From positions 1 to 64,000 of the forward strand of contig JAHHGZ010000013.1 in assembly GCA_019359595.1 (NCBI GenBank): a stretch of 64,000 nucleotides of DNA, written 5' to 3'. This document shows, one piece after another, positions 1 to 8,443 of the stretch (position 1 is the first letter of the stretch; every line of letters starts with the position of its first letter). The translations under genes and the position numbers were made by a program. This DNA comes from Cyanomargarita calcarea GSE-NOS-MK-12-04C. Lineage in GTDB: Bacteria; Cyanobacteriota; Cyanobacteriia; Cyanobacteriales; Nostocaceae. The notes beneath the pieces were generated by a model. It did no database searches, was not told the origin of the DNA, and saw only the letters and a program-made list of their open reading frames with translations.

Positions 1-127
1 TCCGGCAGTATTATCGTTCCAATTACAAAATTTTTGGTATCAGTGATTAACGACAGAATAAATGTTTCGAGCTAAGTCTAGGCAATATTATCGTTCCAAT
101 TTGGGCAATATTATCCTTCCACCGACA
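1..127. mobile_element. Probable terminal end of a TnsB/TniA-type transposon lying to the left of the window
   Basis: Three near-identical ~20-bp repeats (GGCARTATTATCSTTCCA) lie in the same orientation at 4-24, 81-101 and 104-121, and the last is followed by CCGACA ending at 127. Read on the minus strand this is a TGTCGG terminus followed by repeated sites, the architecture of Tn7/Tn5053/CAST-type ends, where TnsB/TniA binds several short repeats next to a TGT...ACA tip. The body of the element would lie outside the window, so neither the family nor the other end can be seen. The five bases after 127 would be the target duplication, which cannot be checked here. The repeats could instead be unrelated local direct repeats. 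Confidence 0.45.
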
Positions 128-294
128 CCAATTTTGATGTAGGCTCCGTAATTTCTTTATCGGCAGTAGAGGTAGTTTTTTTCCGAGTCTGCTTATTTTT
201 TGGAAGTGGTTCTATGGGTGTGGGTGTCTCGCTTGTTGTAGTCGCGTTGTCCGGTGGTGTAGGCAATGAAGGCTTTTTAGGTTGGCGTTTAGTT
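128..294 (-). other. Open tail downstream of the transposase scrap
   Basis: On the minus strand, one frame stays open from just past the stop of the transposase fragment (295) to a stop near 110, encoding a Lys/Thr/Pro-rich tail with no recognisable domain. It crosses the presumed transposon end. It may be a frame-shifted continuation of the transposase C-terminus, or chance. No promoter, RNA or gene was recognised in this stretch. Confidence 0.25.
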
Positions 295-504
295 TTAGCC
301 CATTTTGACCCTTTTTAAGCTGTTCCTCAGTTCTCGTTGACCGAGATTATAAACTAACAAGCACAGGGATATCAGAAATAACATAGTCTCGATTCTTTCA
401 GGATTTTCTACGAAGAAACTATCAGCGAAAAATAAAGGATCTTTTAGAAATCTAAATCCTCGTTCACAAGATTGTTGATTTTTATAATTTGTAATATTGT
501 CCAA
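295..504 (-). pseudogene. 3' fragment of an IS1634/IS4-like transposase
   Basis: About 69 codons survive. The peptide contains QQSCERGFRFLKDP, then a phenylalanine-rich stretch, FVENPERIE and a hydrophobic LISLCLLVYNLGQRELR segment. This matches the C-terminal end of IS1634-type DDE transposases (YKxQSxxERGFxFxKD...NPxRI...LCLMVYxxxQ), which includes the catalytic Glu helix (the E in CERGF). The N-terminal catalytic domain with both Asp residues is missing, so it is inactive. At its 5' side (about 485-504) it joins the truncated CHAT-like gene in another frame, which suggests a deletion or insertion junction. Confidence 0.6.
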
Positions 505-772
505 TCTTTTTGAGTTTGTCGGGGTGAAAATGGCTTCGGTTTGGCATCAAAATACCAGATTTTACCATCCAGTCCTGCTCACCGGGTTCCTTAAAATTTT
601 CTGATTGAAAATTGGTATTAGTCTCTAATACTTTTATAAGAGTTTTCCACCAGTCTTTCTCACTATCAGAGAAGGGTAAGGATGTTTCAACTTCTCCTTC
701 ACCACCAGCAGAGATGATGACCTTAAATTTATTGGTATCTATCGGCGAAAGAAGTAATTCTAAAGTTTCCAA
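482..772 (-). pseudogene. Truncated N-terminal region of a probable CHAT-protease family protein
   Basis: 96 codons from a TTG start with a nearby GAAGGTGG purine-rich site. The peptide has a beta-strand-rich start (ELLLSPIDTNKFKVII), then GGEGEVETSLPFSDSEKD, a helical segment, a GILMP turn and a final KKIGQYY. This pattern resembles the N-terminal constant region in front of CHAT caspase-like domains in cyanobacteria, where xLPFSxxxL...GLL...LKxIGQxLYxALF is common. Here the sequence breaks off exactly at IGQYY and runs into the transposase fragment, so the protease domain is absent. It lies 40 bp behind the two-TM gene in the same orientation, so it was probably the last gene of that operon. 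Family assignment is by pattern memory only. Confidence 0.5.
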
Positions 773-812
773 GAGACCACCTTCTTTTAAGTGAAGTATA
801 TGAACTTGCTTT

Positions 813-2273
813 CTAATTTTGCCTTCCAGAATCCTTGATTGAGTAAATTAAAGCAGCAACTCCTGCAAAAAATACTGCTATCGAAATGCCAAAGCTGAGA
901 GCAACTACCGAATCTGCCAAATCTTTTTTCCCTGGTTGCGGTTTCAACGGTTGCAACCATTCCTTAAATGATGAGATTTCTTCAATCGCTTCTATATGCG
1001 GTGATGACTGAGCCGAAAGAATAGAAGCAGAAGTTATTAGCGATGCAGGAGCAAAACCAAAACCAAGAACTCCTAAGATGCGATTGCGGTCTTTTTCAAC
1101 TTTTGCTTTGATGCGATCGCTCTCGGCTTGGTCAATTTGTACTATACCGCGAATAGTCTGAATCATCTGCCCGAAAAGCTGTTGTCCAGGGGAAAGGAAG
1201 TCGATATCGATTTGAATTTGCTGCTTCCACTGATTGCAATGAAAATTAACAAAATTATCCCAGTATTTGGGATATTCGCCAATATCACCGATTTTATCTA
1301 GACAAGTACGATAATTGGTTATATTAGTAGCAATAGAAGTGTAGTGAGCTTCTAAGTCTCGCAGACAGAGACTATATTGAATTTCATCTGGTGGCATTTG
1401 TTCTAAAGATTCCCTAAAGCTGTCTAACCGCTTCTCACGATCAGAAATCTGGTTTGGGAAATTTAGCATACTTTCATTTAGTTTACTGTAATACTTCCGT
1501 GCTTCAGGGTTACAGTTGCAAGCTTCTTGGTAAATGTAGTGTATTTTATGACGATAAGAAAGTAAGTACAGCAACCAGTCGTAGGCTTCGCTAAATTTTT
1601 TTGCGTCAGCTTTGGTATTATTTATAGATATAAGAATATGATATTGCTTGGCAGGATTATCGCGGTTATTTGGGTCAGTTGCTTGATACTCAAATAAAAG
1701 ACATCCCAAAAGTTTATCCTGATGCACTTCCCCTAATTCTAAGCCTTTTCCTGCTAGTAATGCTATAGCATATTCCCTAGCAAGCACAGCGCACTCTTCA
1801 TCAGTTTTTTCTACTTCTCCATAAATCCAGAGTGTTTGTCCCAAAGACGCATTAATCGATTCAGGTAGCAAGGATGCAGGTTTAAATAATTCTAGTTTAT
1901 CTACATCGATGAGGGTATCTTTGGATTCAGGGGAAAGAGTAAGGTCAGCTGCGTAGGTATCATGAATTCGGAAAGGTTGAAGCGTGGCTTTAATTGCAAA
2001 ACCTTTGTTTGTGCCAATACTACCTAATTTCAAAGCACCTTTACTCAACCAGTAAGTTTGTCTACCTTTTTCCTGTTCTGGTTTGTATTCGTTATTGTTA
2101 TAGCAAATTAGATTATAACGTAAATCTTTTAAGCCAGGAAATTCAAGGGATTTATTGTAAAGATTAGCAAGATTATCCCATAAATCTGAAGCATTTTTAG
2201 CTACTTTATCGGGAGCATCAGTCAGATTATGGCGTAGATGAAAGGCATATAGACTTAAGGTAAAATTCTTCAT
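813..2273 (-). CDS. Large hypothetical protein with two C-terminal membrane helices, probable conflict-system component
   Basis: 486 aa, starting MKNFTLSLYAFHLRH. The first ~380 residues look globular and soluble, with no motif I recognise. A basic helix (KAKVEKDRNR, ~390-400) precedes a hydrophobic segment (GVLGFGFAPASLITSAS), and a second helix (VVALSFGISIAVFFAGVAAL) sits at ~455-480 before a short cytosolic tail. A soluble sensor domain plus a two-helix hairpin is a layout seen in pore-forming effectors and CorA-like proteins. Its neighbours on the same strand are a small EAD-like gene upstream and a truncated CHAT-like gene downstream, so a role in a bacterial conflict or cell-suicide system is a reasonable inference but unproven. 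Confidence 0.6.
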   Translation of the reverse strand: MKNFTLSLYAFHLRHNLTDAPDKVAKNASDLWDNLANLYNKSLEFPGLKDLRYNLICYNNNEYKPEQEKGRQTYWLSKGALKLGSIGTNKGFAIKATLQPFRIHDTYAADLTLSPESKDTLIDVDKLELFKPASLLPESINASLGQTLWIYGEVEKTDEECAVLAREYAIALLAGKGLELGEVHQDKLLGCLLFEYQATDPNNRDNPAKQYHILISINNTKADAKKFSEAYDWLLYLLSYRHKIHYIYQEACNCNPEARKYYSKLNESMLNFPNQISDREKRLDSFRESLEQMPPDEIQYSLCLRDLEAHYTSIATNITNYRTCLDKIGDIGEYPKYWDNFVNFHCNQWKQQIQIDIDFLSPGQQLFGQMIQTIRGIVQIDQAESDRIKAKVEKDRNRILGVLGFGFAPASLITSASILSAQSSPHIEAIEEISSFKEWLQPLKPQPGKKDLADSVVALSFGISIAVFFAGVAALIYSIKDSGRQN

Positions 2274-2524
2274 AAGTAGGTTAGTACAATGATTGTTAGA
2301 AAGATAACTTCGCTACGGATTTAACGAATGTCCCAACCTAGTAATCTAGTAAATATTGAAAATAAAACTATCAAGAATAAGTCTCAAGCCTATCCTATAA
2401 TATTTTTTTCGTGCGTTGCTTATTTCAAAAAAATGGTTGTATATTTTATCTATTTTGTAATAGATATTAATTGTATGATAGCTTCATTTAGCCTTTCAAT
2501 GTATCATCAGCAAGTCCATTAGTG

Positions 2525-2872
2525 TTAGAACTTGGTATCACCCACACCTTCTGGGGTTGATATAATAGCATTATCTAGTGTATGCTGTGCAACTGAGCTA
2601 GGCTCATCTACTGGGGTATAACTTTGCGAATTTGCTACTCCCTTTGTATCTTCCGGAGGAGCAGACAATCGATTTTTAAAAGCTGTAAAAATCTTAGAAT
2701 GGGATGGTAAGTTGAGCCATTCTAAAAGGCGTTTTTCTACTATTTCTAAATCACTATTAACTTTTAACTCGTCAATTAGTGCTTCAACTTCTTTTTGACA
2801 ATCAGAAAAAAGCTCAGGTTTTTCTTGAAATAATTCTCTAAAAATATGGAATTTTGATTTGTAAGTAGACAT
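2525..2872 (-). CDS. Small helical protein resembling an effector-associated (death-like) domain plus a disordered tail
   Basis: 115 aa. Residues ~5-70 look all-helical (FHIFRELFQEKPELFSD, then EVEALIDELKVNSD, EKRLLEWLNLP, FTAFKNRL). The rest is a Ser/Thr/Pro-rich tail. A compact ~70-residue helical bundle followed by a linker fits the effector-associated domains (EADs) described in bacterial conflict systems, which usually occur in two copies in one locus. The gene is 251 bp upstream of and co-oriented with the two-TM gene, and the CHAT-like remnant follows. I cannot name a specific EAD family; it may be an unrelated small helical protein. Confidence 0.45.
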   Translation of the reverse strand: MSTYKSKFHIFRELFQEKPELFSDCQKEVEALIDELKVNSDLEIVEKRLLEWLNLPSHSKIFTAFKNRLSAPPEDTKGVANSQSYTPVDEPSSVAQHTLDNAIISTPEGVGDTKF

Positions 2873-3351
2873 TTACTTGCCTCTTGAAATATATAAGTTA
2901 CAGCAAACATATTCATGTACAATATATAAAAAAAAATTGACTTCAAGACAAGCGTAAATGCTACATATCAATCCATTAATTATCTAGGCATTGGAAGGAA
3001 CGTGCCAAAACGGGTAAAAAGTACGCTAAGTATTACGGAAAAGCCTAAAATGCTTAGTAAGCAAGCATTTCAGTCAATTAAAAAAGATGTAATTTTTTTG
3101 GCGTTTAGTACCTAAAAGTAGTAAAAAACATGAAGCAGAGCATTGGGCTGAAAGCCTTACCTGATAATGCTTTTAGTAATTTGCATAATTTCTTAGCGTA
3201 CAGAAAACCTTTTTTGGCACGGTGACCCCAATATGACCCTGAATTCCTTTTATTATTAACCTGAGTTCGATGTAAAAAAAGACAGCGATCACAGACTTGT
3301 GTTATGATGGTTTGCGTTAGAGAGAGAAGTCTAACGAGAAAAATAAAATGT
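2873..3351. other. Gene-poor stretch upstream of tRNA-Ser
   Basis: No convincing gene. The plus strand near 2990-3048 reads WKERAKTGKKYAKYYGKA then stop, a short basic peptide that may be a decayed gene end. The rest is AT-rich. The promoter of the small minus-strand gene probably lies at 2880-2950. Confidence 0.3.
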
Positions 3352-3436
3352 GGAGAGGTGTCCGAGTGGTTGATGGTGACGCACTCGAAATGCGTTTTGG
3401 TGAAAGCCAACGGGGGTTCGAATCCCCCCCTCTCCG
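3352..3436 (+). tRNA. tRNA-Ser (anticodon CGA)
   Basis: The 7-bp acceptor stem GGAGAGG (3352-3358) pairs with CCTCTCC (3429-3435), followed by discriminator G. The anticodon stem-loop is ACGCA-CTCGAAA-TGCGT with anticodon CGA at 3386-3388, reading UCG. A long variable arm follows, then the T-arm CGGGGGTTCGAATCCCCC. The long variable arm and G73 are typical of tRNA-Ser. CCA is not encoded. Length is 85 nt. Confidence 0.95.
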
Positions 3437-3582
3437 TTGAAACTCTGATAATTCCCGTAATTGGGCAAAACACCTGCTTTAGGAAACTATTGGATTGTTT
3501 AGAGCAGATTTCAGGTAAATCAAGTACGTGTATAAATTTCAGCTATAATATTTTTTATACTAAGGTTGTAAGTACAAATATC

Positions 3583-4089
3583 ATGTCATTGAAGTATTTA
3601 ATTTTGGGAACAGTCATGAGTCTAATGACTCTAGTTCCTAGCTTGAGCGCTCAGGCACAAACTAAAGCCCAAAATATTGAGCTAAAAGTTTATACCGAAA
3701 ACCAGGATAAAAAAAGCTGTCCTAATAAATTCACAGCCAAAGAACAAGCACAACCTTACCGAGAAGGTGGTTTTGCCACAGATGGCTCTGCTAACCTCAG
3801 TGCGATCGCAACTAATATTTCCATAACTGCAAGTAATAATTATAGCGTTACATGGGTTGGCACTCTCAAACCAAATTACGCCAAATGTCTCGCATCAGCT
3901 GGGATTAGTGCGGTAGATGGAACGAAATACGAAGGAAATAGCCGTTTGCGAATGCACTTTGTCAAGGGTAAAGTTTATTTTATGCTAGATTTAGCCGGCG
4001 AAAGTGACCCAAATAACTATCCACTTATAGTTTTGAAAAAAGGCTTAAAGAATGGTAACCCAATATGGACTTGGGGTGGAAGTGATTAA
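3583..4089 (+). CDS. Hypothetical exported protein
   Basis: 168 aa from ATG 3583. Upstream in-frame sequence runs through the tRNA and is not coding. The N-terminus is a clear Sec signal peptide (MSLKYLILGTVMSLMTLVPSLS) with a likely AQA cleavage site near residue 25. The mature part (~140 aa) has two cysteines (KKSCPN and AKCLAS) that could form a disulfide, alternating beta-like segments and a final WTWGGSD. I do not recognise a domain. It follows the tRNA and precedes a CapA-like gene in the same direction, but the 70-bp gap and different content give no strong operon argument. A periplasmic location is the main inference. Confidence 0.75.
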   Translation: MSLKYLILGTVMSLMTLVPSLSAQAQTKAQNIELKVYTENQDKKSCPNKFTAKEQAQPYREGGFATDGSANLSAIATNISITASNNYSVTWVGTLKPNYAKCLASAGISAVDGTKYEGNSRLRMHFVKGKVYFMLDLAGESDPNNYPLIVLKKGLKNGNPIWTWGGSD

Positions 4090-4159
4090 GGTTTGACACT
4101 TGAATAGATATCAAGAAATGCTGAATTCTGGGCTAGACTAATCCCAGTGTGTCAGGAGT

Positions 4160-5311
4160 ATGAGTATGATTAATCGAAACCTGGGAAAAATGCTCTCTTT
4201 AGTGTTTGTCAGTATTTGTTTATGTTTGGGTATTGGTATCGGAAGCGCTATCCGTCTAGGACGAACTCAAGCATCAGACACTGCACCTGGTGATAGTCTG
4301 CCAATCTTACCTCCAGTAACGGAAGAGCAAATTTTCCCAGATTCCATCACGATCCAAGCAGTTGGGGATATTATTCCCGGTACAAATTACCCAGACAAGA
4401 GGTTACCACGCGATCGCAATCAATTGCTCCCAAATTCTGTCAGAAGACATCTGCAAAAAGCTGACATTTTATTTGGCAACTTTGAAACCAGTTTGACCAA
4501 TTATCCCAGTACATCCAAGGATATCAGTAACGGACAAGTTTTTGCTTTTCGTTCTCCACCCACTTACGCCAAACTGTTTGCTGACGTTGGGTTTGATGTC
4601 CTAAATGTGGCAAACAATCATTCACTAGATTTTGGAACAGTCGGGTTTAAAGACACAATCAAAAATCTTAAGGCTGTTGGCATCGAAACCTTGGGTCATA
4701 AAAATCAAATTCTGTTTTTAGAAGCTAATAATATTCCCGTTGCAATGATCGGGTTTGCTCCTTATGATTTTTATAATTCTATCAACGACATACAGACAGC
4801 TAAAAGACTCGTAAAAGAAGCAAGAAAAAACTCTAGCATTGTTATCATATCAATGCACGCAGGAGCTGAAGGTACAGATGCTTTGAATGTTAAAAATAAT
4901 ACTGAATTTTTTTATGGTGAAAACCGAGGAAATTCGATCAAGTTTGCCCGAACTATGATTGATGCAGGTGCAGATTTAGTTCTTGGGCATGGGCCTCATG
5001 TTCCTAGGGCAATGGAAATGTATAAAGGAAAACTTATTGCCTATTCTTTAGGAAACTTTCTCGGATACCGGACTTTATCTACTGCTGCCGAGACTGGCTA
5101 CTCAATGATTTTAGAAGTGAAACTGAATCTATCAGGTAATTTAGAGTCAGGTAAGATTATCCCAGTTAGGATGGATCGACAGGGAATTCCTCATATCGAC
5201 CAGCGTTTCCGGACTGTGGGGCTGGTGCGGAATTTAAATAATAACCCTCACCTCATTGATGCGGTGAAGATTAACCGAAAAGGGCAAATTGTTGTTGGTA
5301 ATAGTAAATAA
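4160..5311 (+). CDS. CapA family protein (PGA_cap metallophosphoesterase-like)
   Basis: 383 aa with a good Shine-Dalgarno (CAGGAGT) a few bases before ATG 4160. Residues ~8-32 form a signal anchor. The rest carries PGA_cap hallmarks in order: QAVGDIIPGTN (~72), ADILFGNFETSLT (~108), VLNVANNHSLDFG (~150), VIISMHAGAEG (~228), GADLVLGHGPHVPR (~272) and LIAYSLGNFLG (~292). These are the Asp, Asn-His and His metal-site motifs of the calcineurin-like fold used by CapA/PgsA proteins. Family members act in poly-gamma-glutamate or other envelope polymer synthesis, but most cyanobacterial members are uncharacterised and no capB/capC is nearby. Confidence 0.85.
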   Translation: MSMINRNLGKMLSLVFVSICLCLGIGIGSAIRLGRTQASDTAPGDSLPILPPVTEEQIFPDSITIQAVGDIIPGTNYPDKRLPRDRNQLLPNSVRRHLQKADILFGNFETSLTNYPSTSKDISNGQVFAFRSPPTYAKLFADVGFDVLNVANNHSLDFGTVGFKDTIKNLKAVGIETLGHKNQILFLEANNIPVAMIGFAPYDFYNSINDIQTAKRLVKEARKNSSIVIISMHAGAEGTDALNVKNNTEFFYGENRGNSIKFARTMIDAGADLVLGHGPHVPRAMEMYKGKLIAYSLGNFLGYRTLSTAAETGYSMILEVKLNLSGNLESGKIIPVRMDRQGIPHIDQRFRTVGLVRNLNNNPHLIDAVKINRKGQIVVGNSK

Positions 5312-5324
5312 AAAAAATACAGCA

Positions 5325-5428
5325 GTTTGTAAGTAGATGAGATACAAACTTAAAAGCTCAAACTCTTGTGGGATGGGCAGAGAGTGCCCGTCCAATTGTA
5401 CTTCATCAAGATGAAATATGCTGTATTT
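5325..5428. repeat. MITE-like element with 10-bp terminal inverted repeats
   Basis: AAATACAGCA (5325-5334) is matched by TGCTGTATTT (5419-5428), a perfect 10-bp inverted repeat. Inside, GGATGGGCA-GAGAG-TGCCCGTCC (5371-5393) forms a short hairpin. The element is 104 bp, has no coding capacity, and sits just after the CapA gene, where it may also help terminate transcription. Confidence 0.5.
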
Positions 5429-5544
5429 AAGTAGCCAGACAAGATTAATTACAAAAAATTAGATATGAAACTTTTATACTGCCTAGACACCAATGTGTAA
5501 ATGTTCCTGTCCGGTTAATTATAAACATTCTTATCAGGGATAAT

Positions 5545-6381
5545 TTATCGTTTACCGACAGTTACACCCGTTGCTAGATTCAAGCCCTGATTTAACTTAC
5601 CGCTGCGATAACCTTCTAAATCTAGAGTTACGTAGACAAAGCCAAACTCTTGAAATGCCGAAACAACAGAAGGTAAATCAGTCGTCAAAACAAACTCTTT
5701 GATTTGTTCTGATGCTAATTCAATTCGTGCTGTTTCACCTTCCGATCGCACTCGCAAATTATCCAAACCTAACTTCCGCAGATAAATTTCTGCCCTACCA
5801 ACACGCTGTAACTTAGCAACGGTAATCTCTTCACCATAAGGAAAGCGTGAACTCAAACAAGGTTGAGCGGGTTTATTCCACCAAGATAAACCAAGTTGCT
5901 CAGAGAGTTGGCGAACTTCAGCTTTAGTAATGCTAATTTCAGCTAGAGGAGATCGGGCACCTCTTTCTTTTGCAGCTTGAATTCCTGGACGATAATCATG
6001 CAAATCATCAGCATTCACCCCATCGACAACATAGGGATAACCCAACTTAGTAGCCAGGGGTTTGAGAGTGTCGTGCAATTCACTCTTGCAAAAATAGCAA
6101 CGATTCACAGGATTAGACGTGTAATTAGGATTTTCCATCTCATGAGTCTGAACAATTTGATGGGGAATCCCAATCGTTGCGGCTTGAATCTTGGCATCTT
6201 CCAACTCTTCAGGCAACAGACTTGGTGAAACAGCCGTCACAGCCAAAGCGCTAGAGCCTAAAACATCATAAGCAATCTTGGCAACCAAAGTGCTATCGAC
6301 GCCACCAGAGTAAGCGATTAAAGCCTGCTCCATTTCTCCAAATAAAGCTTTTAATTGCTCAAGTTTTTCTGTCAATATCAT
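5545..6381 (-). CDS. larE: LarE-type sulfur transferase (PP-loop)
   Basis: 278 aa, the usual LarE length. The ATP-pyrophosphatase motif SGGVDS is at residues 25-30. NRCYFCKSEL places Cys95 and Cys98 in a CxxC, and PAQPCLSSRFPYG places Cys175 where Lactobacillus LarE has its sacrificial cysteine. LarE adds sulfur to pyridinium-3,5-biscarboxylate mononucleotide in synthesis of the nickel-pincer cofactor of lactate racemase-type enzymes. Single-Cys enzymes give up their own sulfur, while three-Cys homologues are reported to bind a [4Fe-4S] cluster, and this protein has the three-Cys pattern. No larB or larC lies next to it. It is convergent with the CapA gene. Confidence 0.88.
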   Translation of the reverse strand: MILTEKLEQLKALFGEMEQALIAYSGGVDSTLVAKIAYDVLGSSALAVTAVSPSLLPEELEDAKIQAATIGIPHQIVQTHEMENPNYTSNPVNRCYFCKSELHDTLKPLATKLGYPYVVDGVNADDLHDYRPGIQAAKERGARSPLAEISITKAEVRQLSEQLGLSWWNKPAQPCLSSRFPYGEEITVAKLQRVGRAEIYLRKLGLDNLRVRSEGETARIELASEQIKEFVLTTDLPSVVSAFQEFGFVYVTLDLEGYRSGKLNQGLNLATGVTVGKR

Positions 6382-6460
6382 AAAGCGAGCAAATTAGACC
6401 CAACAACTCCTATTCTAGTTAGTAGAAACGCAATCGACCAAAGCGTCTTTATCTGATAAC

Positions 6461-8290
6461 TCATAACTCTCTTTCCCCACTTTTTGCAACCGACGCTTGA
6501 CTGTATTTTGATACCAGAGATGCCAAAAGCAGTAAATCTATCGGTTTGGAAATATAGTCATTAACTCCAGCCGCTAGACAGCTTTCGCGATCGCCTTTCA
6601 TCGCCATTGCGGTTTGAGCAATTACTGGAATCATTTGATACTGCTCATCAGAGCGCAACTGGCGCACTACTTCCAATCCATTTCCATCTGGTAGACGAAT
6701 ATCTATTAAAATCACCGCTGGGTTGGCTTTTGTTAAGACATCCCACATAGATGTACAACTTGTTACCCAAGTCACTTGATATCCCAATCTAGCTAAATAA
6801 GTTTGGATCATCTGACCGTTAGGTAAATCATCCTCCACCAAAAGAATATCTAGGGAGTTGGGAGTAAGGACTGAGCAATAGGCAGTGGGAAATTGCTCTT
6901 GTAGTTCCTGTGGTTCTAACGATTCTATCTCCAGACTCAAGGGTATTAAAATCCGAAAACGAGAGCCGTTATCAATTACAGATTCGACTTCCACCGAACC
7001 ACCATGAATTTCAGCAAGTTTCCGAGTCACGGCTAACCCTAAACCAGTGCCTTCATCACGGCTAACAGCAGGATTGGCAATTTGGAAATAAGGTTGAAAT
7101 AATTGCACTTGGTCTTCTTTCGATATACCGGCTCCAGTATCCCAAACAGTAAAATGCAAAAATCCATTTTGGGAAACTACCTCTAAACCAACTGCTCCTT
7201 TAGTTGTAAATTTTAGGGCGTTAAAGAGCAAATTCAGCAGCATTTGCTTGAGTCGTAAAGGATCGGCTACTAGAGTAGTGACATTTTTGTCAAGTTCAAA
7301 CCGTAATTTCAAGCCTTTATTTGCAGCTTTTTCTTTGACCAATGCCAAAACATTCCGACACATTTCTGGCACATTTACTGTTTCCCACTGCACTTCTAGC
7401 TGATTAGCTTCAATTTTCGAGAGGTCTAAAATATCATTAATTAGGGCTAACAGATGCTTACCGCTAGAGAGAATAATATTTAAATACTCTTGATGACGCA
7501 ATGAGGTTGGGTCATAACCCTGGGCTAAGAGCAGGTGAGTAAAGCCTAGTATCGAACTTAAAGGTGTGCGAATTTCGTGACTGGTGTTGGCTAGAAACTG
7601 GTTTTTGAGTAGATTGGTACGTTCTAGCTCCTGATTAAAGCTCTCTAACTGTTGACTGCGTTGCTGTAAGGTTTGTATTTCCTTGACTTGCTGTAAAGCG
7701 ATCGCGCACTGCTTGGTGGCACTTTCCACTAATTGCGATCTCAATTGAACGCATAATTCATTTCCTGACTCAGGACTAGAGCATAAAGGTGATGCAGCAA
7801 CGATAATCCAACCCAAAATATCGTTTTCTGATGAAGCGATAGACCAAGCAGATTGGAGTTCTTGGTTCTCAAGATGCTGTAAATTTTCAATGTCGATCGC
7901 TTCAAATAATTTCAAAGGCAACTTTTTCCCATCTTTAGACATCACTCCTACAGATGAGTTTTGGGTTGGCTCGGAGTTTTCGTGGGAAACGTAACAAACT
8001 TTACAAACCGTATGTTCTGGTTTAGACAATGCGATCGCAACTTTACTGCTACTTAAAGCAATATTCAGTTCATCCGCAAGAGTTTGAAAAATCTCTGCTT
8101 CAAAAACTGTTGACGGTATAGTAGCCGAAAAAGCAGAATGCAGCCTATCCGAAAGGCAACTTTGCAACTGGTTCAAGCTGCGTTCCAGCCACAACTCAGC
8201 ACGAAGTTGCTGAATTGTTGCCAAAAGTGTCGGTGTTGCATCTACCTGTGAGTTTTGTTCTGGTAAGCTTGAATACTGCTGCATGGTCAA
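6461..8290 (-). CDS. Hybrid sensor histidine kinase / response regulator
   Basis: 609 aa. The N-terminal ~200 residues look GAF-like, followed by a coiled coil (~200-230). The H-box FLANTSHEIRTPLSSILGF carries the phospho-acceptor His. The ATPase core has LLNLLFNALKFT (N-box), DTGAGISKED (G1) and GTGLGLAV (G2). A C-terminal REC domain (ILLVEDD...ILIDIRLPDGNG...YISKPID) has the acidic pair, phospho-Asp and Lys. There is no transmembrane segment, so it is cytosolic. The start could be the first (8290) or second (8284) Met. It stands alone, 150 bp from the divergent LivH-type gene, with no output regulator adjacent. Confidence 0.92.
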   Translation of the reverse strand: MTMQQYSSLPEQNSQVDATPTLLATIQQLRAELWLERSLNQLQSCLSDRLHSAFSATIPSTVFEAEIFQTLADELNIALSSSKVAIALSKPEHTVCKVCYVSHENSEPTQNSSVGVMSKDGKKLPLKLFEAIDIENLQHLENQELQSAWSIASSENDILGWIIVAASPLCSSPESGNELCVQLRSQLVESATKQCAIALQQVKEIQTLQQRSQQLESFNQELERTNLLKNQFLANTSHEIRTPLSSILGFTHLLLAQGYDPTSLRHQEYLNIILSSGKHLLALINDILDLSKIEANQLEVQWETVNVPEMCRNVLALVKEKAANKGLKLRFELDKNVTTLVADPLRLKQMLLNLLFNALKFTTKGAVGLEVVSQNGFLHFTVWDTGAGISKEDQVQLFQPYFQIANPAVSRDEGTGLGLAVTRKLAEIHGGSVEVESVIDNGSRFRILIPLSLEIESLEPQELQEQFPTAYCSVLTPNSLDILLVEDDLPNGQMIQTYLARLGYQVTWVTSCTSMWDVLTKANPAVILIDIRLPDGNGLEVVRQLRSDEQYQMIPVIAQTAMAMKGDRESCLAAGVNDYISKPIDLLLLASLVSKYSQASVAKSGEREL

Positions 8291-8443
8291 CTAGACCGCT
8301 GAACAAATTAGCTTCGCATTTTTTGTGCGAATAAGATTCTATGTATATTAGCGCACGAATCTTTTTAAATTTATAACCCAAAACTATTAGTGTCAATTGT
8401 GACGCTCAAATCAATAACTAATTCTTAAAAGCAACTTAGGACT

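Noticed and set aside
1-127. Left-edge repeats considered as a CRISPR array
   Set aside because: Only three units at unequal spacing and no cas genes in the window; transposon end fits better.
2328-2522. 64-codon plus-strand frame with hydrophobic residues
   Set aside because: AT-rich, lies in the promoter gap of the two-TM gene, with no ribosome site and no recognisable motif.
3105-3473. 122-codon minus-strand frame
   Set aside because: It is the antisense of tRNA-Ser and surrounding non-coding DNA.
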